Shown here piece after piece: positions 17,351 to 53,531 of a DNA stretch of 64,000 nt. Under the pieces are notes generated by a model. It had not been told where the DNA came from. It saw nothing but the letters and a program-made list of their open reading frames with translations, and made no database searches. A program made the position numbers and the translations under genes. This DNA comes from Sitta carolinensis (lineage: Eukaryota > Chordata > Aves > Passeriformes > Sittidae), in contig CM063292.1 of assembly GCA_032173965.1 (NCBI GenBank), positions 6,420,001-6,484,000 of the forward strand, read 5' to 3'. How positions within the stretch are numbered: the stretch's first letter is position 1; each line of letters opens with the position of its first letter.

Positions 17351-19279
17351 GCGCTCCCGACCGCGCTCCCTAAATGGTTGTCGCTTCCCACCTCCCACGG
17401 AGGGATGAGTTAGGCTGGAGCTGGCGCCGACGCGGGTGCCCGCGCAGAGCCCTCGGTAAGCCAAGGTTGGTATCGCTCTTCCCTACGAGGGACACAGTCT
17501 TCCCTCCCCGTTAGGCCGGAATGAGTCGCCGGTGGGTTCAACCTGCCACGGTTCGCGGTGTGTGCGGGGGAAGGTGGTGCCTGGCCTGGGCTGAAGTTTG
17601 GTGTCCCGCCGAGCTCGGGTGCAGGTACCATCACTGCGAGCCCTCGCTTCATCAAGGTAAGCTCTGTAGAAGGAGGGCATCCTGCGTGCCGGCTGGGCTG
17701 CGATGGGGCCTTTGGGGGCTTTACTGCCCGAAACTGCTGGAGCACAAAATAAAGAAGTGTCCCCGCAGTCAGAGATTGGTCTAGCACTACCTGAGCTATG
17801 AGGCTCAACCTAGCCCCAGCTGAGTGCCGGTGGAGGCAGGGATGCTGGGAAGTGGGATTCTCTGGTGCTCTTTATTGCTTAGTTTTAGATATAAGAAATA
17901 TTCTTGTGGTAGACCAAGGATTTCCTTACCCTGGGGGCAGGTGGTTTTACACAGATGTGGGAGTGCTCTTATAGGGCTGAGGGCTCGAGGCCCAGGAGTA
18001 TTGGTGGCTGCTGCTCACCAGGGCTTGCACTTTCCTCTCTCGAGGTGTGTTGACACTGCTGCTGTCAGCTGCTCACTGGTGGGTCTCTAAGTTGGTACCA
18101 GGTTTTATTGGATATCTCTAGAAAGACTGGAACTTTTTATTAAGCACAAGCTTGATGATGCTCTGTAGCAAGGCGAGGCTGCAGCTCTGGCATAGGTTGT
18201 TTGTCTTCAGTGTACTTTTATTCCGTGATTTGGTAGGATGTTCAACTAAGCTACTGCTTTAACTTTTCTTTTATCTTCACAGAGTGATCCCTGTGGGTTC
18301 TGTGTTCTGTCTGAGGATAGGATAACACTGAGGGCAAATCTTCTCCTGGGCTGTCTGGCTCTTCCAGTCTACAAGCGCTGCCCAGAGAGAGGGAAATGCT
18401 TTGCATACATCCTTTGGGTAATGGGCTCGATACCCAGGCTGCAGGAGGAGCAGAACCATTTCACAGAGCTTTTTCAGCTGGGGTGGGATCATGTTAGGAT
18501 CTGTATTGACACCTGTAAAATCTAACCCAGTACTTCTTGGTTGCAGGGTGTTTGGTGCATAGCCTGTGCAGAGAGGCTGATGTTCTTAGACAGTGCCACA
18601 GCAGTGCTGGAGATCCAGTTACCCACTCAAGGCTGAGCTCAGCAAGCCCTGGGCAGTTGTGCTGCCTCTCATGAGAGCACAACACCCGAACATGTACCCA
18701 GCTGTGTCTGGGCAGAGCCCAGCCCTTTCCAGGCGGAGAACTCCTTGTCCCAGGCCCTTTGCGCAGCAGCATGTGGGGCTCCGGTTCCACACTGGCTTCT
18801 TGGTAGCTTTGCAGGGATGCAGGAGAGTTTTCAAAGAGAGCCATGGGGGAAGACTGATAGAGAATTGCCCGTGTTTCTTCTAAGACTTGACATGAGCTGT
18901 CTTCTTTCTTGCAGACAGAGCTGCTCCTTGGGTTGCTTCCTGCACCCTTCCCAAGTGTGAGCACATCACAGCCAGCACAGAGAAGGGCCTCCACTTGTCT
19001 TCAAGGCACTTGCCTCTGCCTCCTGTTCTTTTGCCCAAAAGAAGGAAAAGCCAGACCTAATCAGTCTGTAAAGAACTTGGCAGGTCTAAAGAGGAGGCTC
19101 TGGAGTCTCCACCTCTTTTCTTCCAAGGATCTTGGTGTGGGCAAGATTTGCTGGTCTCAACTTCAGGGGATCAGTTACAGGGAATCAGGAGCTCAGAATC
19201 TTTGGTTTTGCTTTTACTTGAACCCTTTCAACTGGGAAGCTGAAGCTATCACGGCTAAAATCCCATTTTTTTCCCAAGC
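17350..19279 (+). other. ZNF319: Probable ZNF319 5' UTR and intron
   Basis: No protein-coding exon seen. The coding exon of ZNF319 is preceded by a pyrimidine-rich stretch ending AAG at 19278, one base before the ATG, which can serve as its acceptor. Other plausible acceptors, for non-coding exons, end near 18282 and 18914. A possible small exon flanked by GTGCAG and GGTAAGC lies near 17625-17657. Confidence 0.4.
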
Positions 19280-20941
19280 ATGTCAGAAAGCTGGCAGCAG
19301 CAACAGCAGCAACCACAGCAGCCGCCGCCACCGCAGCAGCACCACGCTGGGGCAGCCGCCCTCCCAGAGCACTCCATCCCTCCCAGCACTGCTGACAACC
19401 CCTTGGGCTGTGCCGTGTACGGCATCCTGCTCCAGCCCGACCCCGGACTGCAGCACCACCAGCACGCCCCCATCCAGGCTGGTGAGCCATCCCACAAATG
19501 CGGTGTGTGTGGCCATGACCTCACTCACCTCTCCAATCCCCATGAGCACCAGTGCTTGCCAGGCCATGACCGCTCTTTCCAGTGTACCCAGTGTCTGAAG
19601 ATCTTCCACCAGGCCACCGACCTCCTCGAACACCAGTGTATCCAGGTGGAGCAGAAGCCCTTTGTGTGCGGGGTTTGCAAGATGGGCTTCTCCCTCCTGA
19701 CCTCGCTGGCACAGCACCACAATGTCCACAACGGCAACGCCATGAAGTGCTCTATCTGTGAGAAGACCTACAAGCCTCCCGAGGTGGAGCATCCACAGCC
19801 TCTCGACCCCTCGGAGAAGCCCTACAGCTGCTCCATCTGTCAGAAAACCTTCAAGCACCTCTCGGAGCTGTCCCGGCACGAGCGCATCCACACGGGCGAG
19901 AAGCCATACAAGTGCACGCTGTGCGACAAGAGCTTCAGCCAGTCCTCCCACCTGGTGCACCACAAACGGACGCACAGCTCCGAGCGGCCCTACAAGTGCA
20001 CGGTGTGCGAGAAGACCTTCAAGCACCGCTCCCACCTGGTGCGCCACATGTACGCGCACTCGGGCGAGCACCTCTTCAAGTGCAACGTCTGCGAGCTGCA
20101 CTTCAAGGAGTCCTCGGAGCTGCTGCAGCACCCCTGCACGCCCAGCGGGGAGCGGCCCTTCCGCTGTGGGGAGTGCCAGAAGGCCTTCAAGCGTCCCTCG
20201 GACCTGCGGCAGCACGAGCGCACGCACAGCGAGGAGCGGCCCTTCAAGTGCGACCTGTGCCAGATGAGCTTCAAGCAGCAGTACGCGCTCATGCGCCACC
20301 GCCGCACGCACAAGGCCGAGGAGCGCTTCAAGTGCAACCTGTGCGAGAAGGGCTTTGTGCAGCCCTCGCACTTGGTGTACCACCAGCACGTGCACGGTAT
20401 AGAGAACCTCTTCAAGTGCAACGTGTGCCAGAAAGGCTTCAACCAGTCCTCAGAACTGCTGCGGCACAAGTGCGTGCAGAACGCGGAGCGGCCCTTCAAG
20501 TGCGCGGTGTGCAACAAGTCCTACAAGCGGGCCTCGGCTCTGCAGAAGCACCAGCTGGCCCACTGCGCCGAGAAGCCGCTCAAGTGCACGCTCTGCGAGA
20601 GACGTTTCTTCTCCTCCTCAGAGTTCGTACAGCACCGCTGCGACCCTGCCCGCGAGAAGCCCCTCAAGTGCCCCGACTGTGAAAAGCGGTTCAAGTACGC
20701 CTCGGACCTGCAGCGCCACCGGCGCGTGCACACGGGCGAGAAGCCCTACAAGTGCTCCTCCTGCGAGAAGGCCTTCAAGCAGCGCGAGCACCTCAACAAG
20801 CACCACAGCGTGCATGCCCGGGAGCAGCAGTACAAGTGCATGTGGTGCGGGGAACGCTTCCTGGACTTGGGGCTGCTGCAGGAGCACAGCGTCCAGCACA
20901 CGGCCGAGGGTGCCTACCAGGTGGCTGCCTGCTTGCCATGA
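19280..20941 (+). CDS. ZNF319: ZNF319, multi-C2H2 zinc-finger protein
   Basis: Single-exon coding region of 553 residues. It starts MSESWQQ and ends GAYQVAACLP, as in the human protein of about 580 residues. A Gln/Pro/His-rich stretch (about residues 5-30) precedes roughly 17 zinc-finger units joined by short linkers, several of TGEKPY type. Fingers with full CCHH ligands alternate with CCHC fingers whose last ligand is cysteine (for example LLEHQC, LLQHPC, LLRHKC, FVQHRC), and the fourth unit (MKCSICEKTYKP) is only a half finger. The protein is probably nuclear and DNA-binding; I know of no defined target. There is no KRAB, SCAN or BTB domain. The finger region is GC-rich, so a long antisense frame exists, which I regard as a shadow. 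The match to the ends and finger order of ZNF319 makes this secure. Confidence 0.97.
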   Translation: MSESWQQQQQQPQQPPPPQQHHAGAAALPEHSIPPSTADNPLGCAVYGILLQPDPGLQHHQHAPIQAGEPSHKCGVCGHDLTHLSNPHEHQCLPGHDRSFQCTQCLKIFHQATDLLEHQCIQVEQKPFVCGVCKMGFSLLTSLAQHHNVHNGNAMKCSICEKTYKPPEVEHPQPLDPSEKPYSCSICQKTFKHLSELSRHERIHTGEKPYKCTLCDKSFSQSSHLVHHKRTHSSERPYKCTVCEKTFKHRSHLVRHMYAHSGEHLFKCNVCELHFKESSELLQHPCTPSGERPFRCGECQKAFKRPSDLRQHERTHSEERPFKCDLCQMSFKQQYALMRHRRTHKAEERFKCNLCEKGFVQPSHLVYHQHVHGIENLFKCNVCQKGFNQSSELLRHKCVQNAERPFKCAVCNKSYKRASALQKHQLAHCAEKPLKCTLCERRFFSSSEFVQHRCDPAREKPLKCPDCEKRFKYASDLQRHRRVHTGEKPYKCSSCEKAFKQREHLNKHHSVHAREQQYKCMWCGERFLDLGLLQEHSVQHTAEGAYQVAACLP

Positions 20942-22365
20942 GCCTCCCGCCCCCGGAGGCTTTCAGCTTGCATGGGACACTCCCGAGCCTCGGCCTTCCC
21001 TTCCATCTCCTCGGTTCTTGGCAACCTCCAGGAGTGTGGGGGAAAGTGGGGGTAACAGGCAGGTAAACTTTCCTCTGGCCTCAGTGGTTGATATGCCACC
21101 TGTATTGAAGTAGCAACAGACGACATGAGCATCTCAAATGCGTGGAAAGGAAAGGAGGGAGGTGGAGAGAGGAAACTATACCTGTAGATGCCTGGTGCTC
21201 CCTGGACTGTAGTTCATGCTGTACCTGCTGTTCCAGTCCTCGGAGCTCAGCTGTCTGTTGCAGGCACCAGCTCTTTGCGTGCAGCCTTTTTCCCCTACCC
21301 TGCCTGACAGTGTTGGGGGGAGGGTTGGGTGACTGTCCTCCTGGAGAGGGTTTAGGAGCAAGGCAGAGCCAGCCCTCCCTTCTCCCAGGATGTGCTGCTT
21401 GGCATGGAGATAGCAGGTTTCTGCTGCTGGTGTCTCCCAACTTGGTCCTAGCTCAGTTGAGGGCACCATTTCAGATCGTTAGTGTTGACTGACTGCCCCA
21501 ACCTCTCCTGCTCTTCCTCCTTCTGTAGTGTTGGAAGGGAAAAGCCATGGGGCTTCACAGATCCAAAAAGCACTTTGGCATTGCTGCTTCTGCAGTCGCT
21601 GGCTGTCATACTCTGCAAGGGCTCTGAGTGAGCCTGCTTGCCCCCGTCCCTGCCAGCTGCAAAGGGAGCTGTAGGAAGCACTGTGCTGCTACCAGAAAGC
21701 ATGGCAAGGAGCACTGGGACAGTGCCCGGGAGGAGGTCATGGATTCTCCCTCTATGGAGACGTTCAAAACCCACCTGGACATATTTCTGTGTAACCTGCT
21801 TTAGATGACCCTAACTTAGCAGGGGGGTTGGACTAGATGCTCTCAAAGGTCTTTCCAACCCTCACAGTTCCATGACTCTGTTACTGCATTCATACCCTGC
21901 TCCTGACCAAAAGCCTGGCATTCAAGAGCTGATTCCCAAGGGACCTAGCCCTCCTGCTGAGCCTTGCCTCCAGCCCCTTGAGCACCCCTTGGGCTGATAG
22001 TGGGACCTCCAGCAGGGTCAGGCAAAGGGCTGTCACAGCTCCAACACTACGGGTGAGATGAACACTACAATAACCTACAAGTGCAGAGGTGATGCCATGG
22101 CCAGCAGTAACTCATGGCACATGCCAGGGGCTTGGTGTCTGATTTGCTGGAGGAACCAGAGCGAGCCAGGAGAATCCTTTCTCTACTGCAGACTCGGCTC
22201 CATGGGGAGGGCAAAGCTAGCAGTGGGTAAAGGAGAAGTCTGTTTTTCCCCCTTGCAGGAGTCCTGTTTTACCCCTTTGCCCTTTCTTTACCTCGTCTGT
22301 ATTTTTCAGGTTTTGCACACTTCTTGTAAACATCACTTAAAAATAAATCTCCCCTAGCAAGGTTG
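20942..22365 (+). other. ZNF319: Probable ZNF319 3' UTR
   Basis: Non-coding sequence following the stop codon with an AATAAA at 22342-22347, giving a UTR of about 1.4 kb that includes a CR1 fragment. A longer form using ATTAAA near 23129 or AATAAA at 26430-26435 is also possible, since the mammalian ZNF319 mRNA has a long 3' UTR. Confidence 0.45.
21731..21883 (+). mobile_element. CR1 LINE 3' fragment
   Basis: The sequence carries the CR1 3' signature in order: an ACCTGGACATATTTCTGTG-like block, then AACCTGCTTTAG, GGGGGTTGGACTAGATG and a final CTTTCCAACCCTCACAGTTC. It is truncated at the 5' end as most avian CR1 copies are. Confidence 0.9.
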
Positions 22366-22524
22366 ATGCAGCCTCAGGTGTTTTCCTCTACAGGAATTTG
22401 CTGGCTTCTCATGTCCAAGAGATCCATTACATGTCAGCTAGATGCCTTGGAGGTTGAAGATGTGCCTACTAGGTTGACCCCCTGGCCTTCCCCTCTCCAT
22501 CTTTGGAGATATTAAGATGTTAAG

Positions 22525-22660
22525 TATCCACCTGTGGAGATGTTCAGTGCCTGACTGGATGTGGTCCTGGACAACCTGCTGTAGCTGACCCTGTGCAAGC
22601 AAGGGTTGGACCTGATGGTCTTCAGAGGTCCCTGCCAGCCTCAGCTCTTCTGTGGTGCTG
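22525..22660 (+). mobile_element. Diverged CR1 LINE 3' fragment
   Basis: Recognisable, more diverged CR1 3' end: CTGGACAACCTGCTGTAG, then GGGTTGGACCTGATGGTC and AGAGGTCCCTGCCAGCC. It lies about 0.65 kb after the previous fragment, in the same orientation. Confidence 0.75.
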
Positions 22661-25600
22661 GCTGGTGCACTTGGGAGGTTGTAGTGAACAGCAGCCAGTG
22701 AGTTGCCCATGTGCTGCACAAGTGATTAGGACAAAGTTAGTATCTCGTCCATGGCAAGCATAGGCAGATTAACCTTGCAGCGGGTTGGACTGGGCCTGCA
22801 TCTCTGTTGGGGACACTTGTCTGAAAGGTGGAAAAAGGCTTTTGTTTTCCATTTCCAGCATGGTGAGGGGGAACACGGTGTATTTTCAGGGGCTGGGACA
22901 GTGCAGTGACAAGGTAGACCCTGGGGCTGAGTCTTCTTCATGTGCAACTTTAAGAAGATTTAAACAGACTGCTCTCTGCTGCCCAAGGAAGAGGGACCCA
23001 TGATGGTTATGTTACTTTGTGCTGCCTCAAAGATGTAGAACTTCCTACCAAGTTTTCCATCTGTGTTTCTTTTTCCTCTTTTTTGTTTTACCTTTTTTTT
23101 TTTTTTTTTAAGCAGTTTGTTAAAATTCATTAAAAGTACTGTATAGTTTAACTTGATGTCATACTGGATCTTTAAAAAAAAAAGAGACGTGGTAACTTGG
23201 GTCTTTAAAGAGCTCTTTAGTTCTAGGTAGCTGGTTTTTGCTGTTTATTATGTAGTAAGTTCAGTGTATGCTTTACTGTCCAAAAGAGTCCAAACAAAGG
23301 AAGGCTAATGCTGTCTTTACAGAAGGGCTTGGTGGTGATGGGGGCTACGAGTGTGGGGCCAGATGAGGACTGTGGCACCCTGTGGCACCTGGACCCTTGC
23401 TCTCTTCCTGCCTTGGGCCGTGGTTCCTCTGCTCTTGCCCAGCACAGCTGCCAGGGGTTCAGTGGTCACCCTGAGCACCTGGGCACAGCACTGGCAGCCA
23501 CGATCAGTGCCCAGGGCACAGAGCTTGCAGAGAGGTTCATCTTTGCTAGGAGGAGGGTGTGAGATAGAGTCAGCTGCAGCCTCCATGGGCTTTTGTGGCT
23601 CTGCTGTTTCTGGGGCAGCTGCAGGCTAGAGGAGGGTTTAGAGAAATCATCAGCTGGCTGTGCCCTGCTCCCTTCCCTCCCCAGGAGCCTGGGGGAGGTG
23701 CCTGGGTGACTGCTTGGTGCTTGGAGCAGAGGAGGATGGTGGTGAGCCCCAGACACAGCTCCACGATGTGGGGCTGTGGAGCTGCCAGATCCTGTCCCCT
23801 TGGAACATCTGGACATAGGGACTGTTGGGGGTGTTTATCTTCTGCTGAGCAGCTGGAAAAGCCCTGGATATGCCAGTGAGGAGCTATGGCTCTGCCTAGG
23901 ATGTGGCAATAGCCAAGCAGTGTCCTGGGCAGAGAGACTCATCAGGGCATGGGACCCCATGCCAGGGAGAGAGGGGATGCTCTGGGGAGTTTGGCAGGGA
24001 TGAGCCCAGGTCCAGGTCATCAGCTGGTGAATAGGTGCCTCCAGGTGCAAAAACATCATGGTGCATGATTAAAACATTATTAGGGCTGGCTGTGAGTCTG
24101 TGGTGACTCAGACTCTAGTTTCATTTGCTGCCCTGCAACAGCCCAAATCCAGAAGAAGCCCATGGAGAACATGCATCTGGAGCTTGTGTGTGGAGGACCT
24201 GTGTGGGGTGGGCACTGAGTGGCCACAGAGAGCTTTGGGTCTGCTTTTATAGGAGTATTTTCCAGTTGGAAGCAGCAGTGTTGCCTACAGGGGTAGGGGA
24301 AGCAGGTCCATCTCCACTGCGGTGCCTTTAGGTTGTGTTCTGTGCTGGGAGGTGGGAGGGGGTGGAAGTAGCAGGAGGCACACGAGTGTCAGGAGCACTG
24401 TGCTGCGTGGGGAGGCAGGGGCTGGCCTGGGAGCTGTGTCCCTGGGGCATCACACTGCAGGGCTCTCTGCTGACTGCTGGTGTTTCCTTCACAAACCAAA
24501 GAGCAGTTGGGGCCAAAGCCCTTTGGGGAGTAAACCATGTCTCTACTCTGTAATGTTGCACTTCACTTCTGGGGTTTCTTTCAAGCAACTTTCAGGCTCC
24601 TGTCTGCTTGTCCTCTCAAATTCCTCGCTGCCCTGCAGCACCTGAAAGAGTTGCTGGGCTGGAGGTGGTGTGCCATCAGCTCCGTGGCAAATGCTGGAGC
24701 CAGTTCATGAGTTGGTTGCCAGAGCACCTGAGGATGCTGCGTGGGGCTGGGTAGCAGGTGGTCCCTCCTGAAGGGTTGTTCTCCTTGGCAGGCAGCCTGA
24801 GCATAGAATGCTGCTGAATAGGCAGAGAGGAGGGTTAGGTTGGGCAGAGGTTTGTGTGGGTGTTGTCCAGGACATAAGTCCTGCTCTCTAGGGCTGCTGT
24901 TCCTCTGGTTTCCTGAGTCCAGGAAAAGGTAGTCTGCGACCTGGGCTTTTCCTGATCTTCACTTCCCCTGACCCTTCCTACAGGATGCCTTTAGCTGTCT
25001 CAGCCCCTTCCCTTCAGCTTATACTTTTAAAAGACATTCTTAGCTTCTTTTCTCTTTGTTCAGTTCTTTATTTGTAAGAAGTGGTTTGTTTTTCATTCCT
25101 TCTTCCGTACTGACTGTGAAGTCTCTTCATTCCCACCACCCTCCACTCCCCCCAGCCCCAAATTCCTTTCCAGGCTGAGGCTGGATCCAGGTGATACCAA
25201 ATCACTGATGGTGAGACCAGGTGTTCAGAACCTGAATCTTGCTGGAATCCAGTGAGTGCTTCTGGTCCTTCCCCCAGCAGGCCATCCGTTTTGCTGGGCT
25301 TGGGCAATGCCTGTGACCTGGCAGCTTGGCTCGGCCGGGTCCTGCCCATGCTCTGACACGGGAATGCAAGCTAGGACCAAGAGCCAGAACAGAGCTGTAG
25401 GAAATGGGGACTGGGGGATTAAGTCAGTGAAGGACTATCAGAATTCCTGGGGAGATATCCTGGCACTGGGGTGGGCTCAGACAGCACAGTTAGTTCCCCT
25501 GGGAGTGCTGTGGAGCAGCTGTGTGCGTCAAGCAGGCAGCTGAGCTGAGTTGGCTGTGGCATGGACACCCCTGGGACCGTGGGGATGCTCAGGTGGCCAT

Positions 25601-28600
25601 GCCAGCTCTCTGGTGAGCAGATGATATCTCAGCAATCAGGGTGGGAAGATGTGCATACTCTGGTCTTGGGGCTCATGTGCTGGACTGGGGGTCAAAGGGG
25701 AAAGCATCCTCTGACAGAGTTTTGGGACCATCTCTGGGCACTCAAGCCTGCCCTTGCAGGGAGAAGAGGAGGGAGGAGAACACTTTCTGCACTTCCCTTG
25801 GGTATTTGCCATCAACACCAGGCTGCGGCTGAAGCCTGGCCATTAAAAAATAGGCAGAACCCTCTTGTTATACTTCAGAGTTTGACTCTTTCTCCGTTGG
25901 GTGGCAAGTTCACCTGTGGAAGGTTCCTGTGCATGCAGGTGAAATGCTGAGATTCAATAAGGGCAGGCCCAAGAGGTTTGGGGCTGGCAGCTCCCCCCAG
26001 GCCCAGTGAGCAGCCAGCTTCTCCCCAGCTGCCTGGCTTCCTCCACAGCATGTCCTGGCAGCTGCCTCTGACACTTTCTGGATGTGAAGATGCTGCTCTC
26101 ACAGCGTGCCTGGGATGCTCAGTGGGAGAGCAGAGCCACAGGTGGGAGCTGGACCATGGGTTTGTTCCTGAGTGCCTCCAAGCCGTGGATCTGAGGGACT
26201 TCATGGTCAGTGAGATTCTTGGGCACCTCCCAGCCTGTGGTCATGACTCCAGTAGAGTTCCCAGGGCTGTCGGAAGTCTCAGCCAAGGTTGCTGAGGTTT
26301 GTGTGGCTTGCAGTGCCTTTAACACTGCTCTTCATGTGTTTCTAAGATGATACTCCATGTATGTGTGTATATATATTGTAATAACACATCCTGCTCTTCT
26401 GTGTGAGTGTCAAATGGTTTTGCTTTACTAATAAATTTATAGTTATTTATACCTTCTTGTGGGTGTGTAAGATTTCTGGAGTGGAGGCCATGTGCCTAGC
26501 ACTGCCTCCTCATCTGTCTTTGTGCTCTGGCTCTGCTGGGTTGGGTTTTTTTCATGTTTTCTTTCTTTCCCCTGAACTTTTTTTGAAGTAGAATTGATGG
26601 TTCATCTTCCTGGTAATCAGAAGACGCAGGGTACAAGCAGGATCCCAGGGGCCAAAAGCAAACACAAGCAGAGTATGCTGAATGGTTTTTCCCCTTGCTA
26701 GAATTGGAATAATCCCCTCCCGAGAGCAAAACTCCTCCCTGTGTGCTTCAGGGCAGGAGCAGGCAGGAGTCTCTTCCCGCTAGAAAGGAGCAGCTGTTCA
26801 GGGGGCAGAAGCTGCCGCATGTTGTGTTCTGGGGATCCCAGCCCACATAAAACTGTTCAAGCTTTTCCCAAGACTTTGTTTTACATCCCTATCCTGTGAA
26901 GCTGGAGAGGAGCCTGCCACAGAGGTGCTGGGGCCAGGCAGGATAGGTACTTATTGCCCATGGAGCCAGGGAAGGAGGAATCGGGTCAGGGAACTCCAGT
27001 GATGTTCCTGGGAGATCTGGAAATACAGAAACAGGCTGGACATGAAGCAGAGAAGCTGTGCTTGTACCTGGATTCCAGGGTGTCACTGGGACCAAGATTA
27101 GGGGCAGTGGGAAAGGCTGGCAGTCGTGTAGGGCTGGAGGTAAACGGATCAAGCAGCAATTGGCAGGCTCAGCAAGGGGAGGCTTAGCTCAACCCAGCAC
27201 AGATTTGCTCTCGTTGCTCTGGAGCTGGGGCAGAGCTGTGGGTGGAGCACCCTTGGCACATCACCCTCGACACATCACCTTGTGTCACCCCGCGGGGTTT
27301 CAGCAGCTCCCCTGCTGCTCCTCTGCACATCCCTGCACCCACCTGCACACAGGTGAGATGACTGCCTTCCCCACAGCACTGCCAGAGTGCCTGCCGTAGC
27401 TTTGGGGCCTCCAGGGGTTTTGAGGGTGCTCAAACCTTCCTGATTTTGGTGTTTTTTTTGCAGCACCCTGCCCCAAAGCCAGGCTGGCTGCTGGAAGCCT
27501 GGGCATTCAGGACAGCTGGGTGCCTGTAATCCCATTTGCAGGCAGCACAGGGCTAATCCTTGCAGAGCCCTGAGCGGATTGTGCTGGGTTTGGGGGGGTC
27601 AGTGGGAGCTGCAGTGGACAAGAGAGCCCACGCATCCCAAGGTGGCTTCCCAGGGAGGCAGTGGTGAGCCTGCAGGGGTAAGTGGCAGCGATGGAGGCAA
27701 GGGATGTGGCTGGGATTTTTGCAGGGCCACCTCTGCACATCACAGGGGGGTTTGGTGATCTGAAACAGAGTTGGAGGATGAGCTGTGCTGATCCAGGGGG
27801 AGTGATGCTGTGAGGGCTGGGTAGTGGGGAGGGTTTGATCAGCTGCTGGGGGGGAAGGAAATGCCACGGTGCTCCCTGCTCCAAATGAGGCTGTGGGTCT
27901 GTGCTCTTCTTGCTCTTAGAAATGACACCAAGGCCCTTTGCTGGCTGGCAAAAAGGAACTGCCACAACAGGTGGTGGCACCGCTGGGTGCCTGCAATGCA
28001 GCAGGATGCATAAGACTGCCAAGTCTTTCATGTCATTGAAGGCAAATCCTGGCTAATTATTCCTGTTTCTTTCAGCAGCTAGTTTTATGGGGACCCACAA
28101 ATATTTCTGCCCATTTCTTGTTCAGGTTTGGCAGAGGAACAGCTTCTGCCCTCCACTTTCTTTCCTAGACCAAGGAGAGTTGTATGGTCCAGGCTTTTAC
28201 AGCTGTAGAAGCTCATGTTGAGGAAGGAGGAGTCCTTGGCTGACACAGGGGGCTCGCTGCAGCCTCAGGGGGCTTTCTCTAGGATTGTTTGGACTCAGTT
28301 GTGTACGTGGAACCTGGGCTGCTTTGGAACCTGTGAGAGTGCCAGAGCATGGGTGGAAATGCCTCTGCTGCATGGCACTGGCAGCTTTTCCTTGGTGTTC
28401 CCAGGGCACTCCCAGCTCCTTAATCCCTTATACCCAGTGAGAGGTACAAGGTAATTTAATTGTTTTCTGGTTGTTAAGCGTTTTAGAGCCACTCAGTCCA
28501 GCTGTGGGATGTGGGGGTCTCTGGAAGAGCCGACCCTGCCTATGGTGTGCTGGGGGCTGGAAATGCTGCATGGAGCAATGCTTTGGTTGCATCCAAACCT

Positions 28601-29400
28601 GGCTCCTGACCTTGCTGAGGTGTAGGCAAGCAAAGGGCTGAGGACACACATTGCCCTTCCTGCAAACCCCAGCCTAGATTTAAGGAGCCAGGCTTTGGAG
28701 AGCCTCCAGCAAGCCATCTCAAGGGAACTGAAGATGTCCTGCATGAGGGGTTAATACAAGGAGCCCAGTGCTGAGCAGCTTCCAGCCTCTACCTGTTGCA
28801 TATTGTACTGGGATCATGTGTGTAACTGGGATTGAAACTCTGTGCAGTCTCCTGGCTGGGCTGGAAGGAGCTCAGGGATCTGCTTTCTTTTGCCCTTCAC
28901 AGGTATCACCTGGGGGCTGTCTGAGCTGCTCCTGAGCTCTTCACTGAGCAGAGTGGGGTGTCTTTAGGGGGACATTTTGGGCAGAGCACAGCCCTTCAGA
29001 GGGGCAACAGCAAGTGACACCCCCAGTCTGAGCTGGATGAGAACCCCCAGCTCTTGTTCAGTACCTAAGAAGGGGAATGTGCAACATCACTTGGCTCACT
29101 GGTGCTGTATCCCAGCCTGGAGCTGCTTCACAAAGGGAAGGAAAGGACCCAAAAGGACCAAGCAGCCAGAGCTTGGACAGCTGAATCCCTGCTCTGCAAC
29201 ATCTTACTTTTACCTACCCTATCAACATCACAGCTGCCAGTGCTGGATGCCTTTGCTGCCCTTGCCAGAGCCCCCAGCAGGTATCTGCCCCAGCAGCTGC
29301 CATGTCCATGGGGTGTGGCTGAAAGGCGGTGAAGCAGAGGAGCAGAGAGGGGTTATGTGTGTTGGGACATGAACTTCCTCATACAAATATTCTGTCCAAA
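22660..29400. other. Gene-poor interval between ZNF319 and CNGB1
   Basis: No reading frame here matches a known protein, and I could not assemble compatible exons. In mammals TEPP (SPMIP8), a small multi-exon gene, lies in this position; its short exons could escape inspection by eye, but none was recognised. A T-rich run of about 17 bases lies at about 23090-23110, and an AATAAA at 26430 follows an AT-rich patch. Confidence 0.5.
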
Positions 29401-29828
29401 TTAGTGTTCAACTTCCCCCAAATGAAAAATTATGGGGAGAGTAGAGGACCCTGAGCAGAGCACACAACTTCTGTGATCTATCTGCAATAGCTTCCTAGTC
29501 AGGATAGGCTGTGAAAATAAAACATCTAACTGAGGACCCACCTTTAGCAAAGGCAAGTTTAACTGACATGGTGAGAATAAAATAGAGTGTTTAGTTTTCT
29601 CACAATAGTTGTGAGGGATGAGGAGCTGAGCTGGGTTTGCTCTGGCTGTGCTGCAGTGCCATGTTTCCCAAGCAGGACGTGGAAACGGAAGGACACCAAG
29701 GACCTTTTGGGGCTGCTCAGGAGACAGCGTGAGCAGCTGGTGCAGCTGGTATTCCCTGGGCAGTGTGCCCCCCTGCTGCTGGGCTCTTGCCACCTGGAGA
29801 CCCCTCGGTACTGCCCGCAGCCGGCGGG

Positions 29829-53531
<23,703 letters not shown>

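Noticed and set aside
19283..20395. A 370-codon antisense frame opposite ZNF319
   Set aside because: It mirrors the repetitive GC-rich zinc-finger codons; the sense strand has a complete match to ZNF319.
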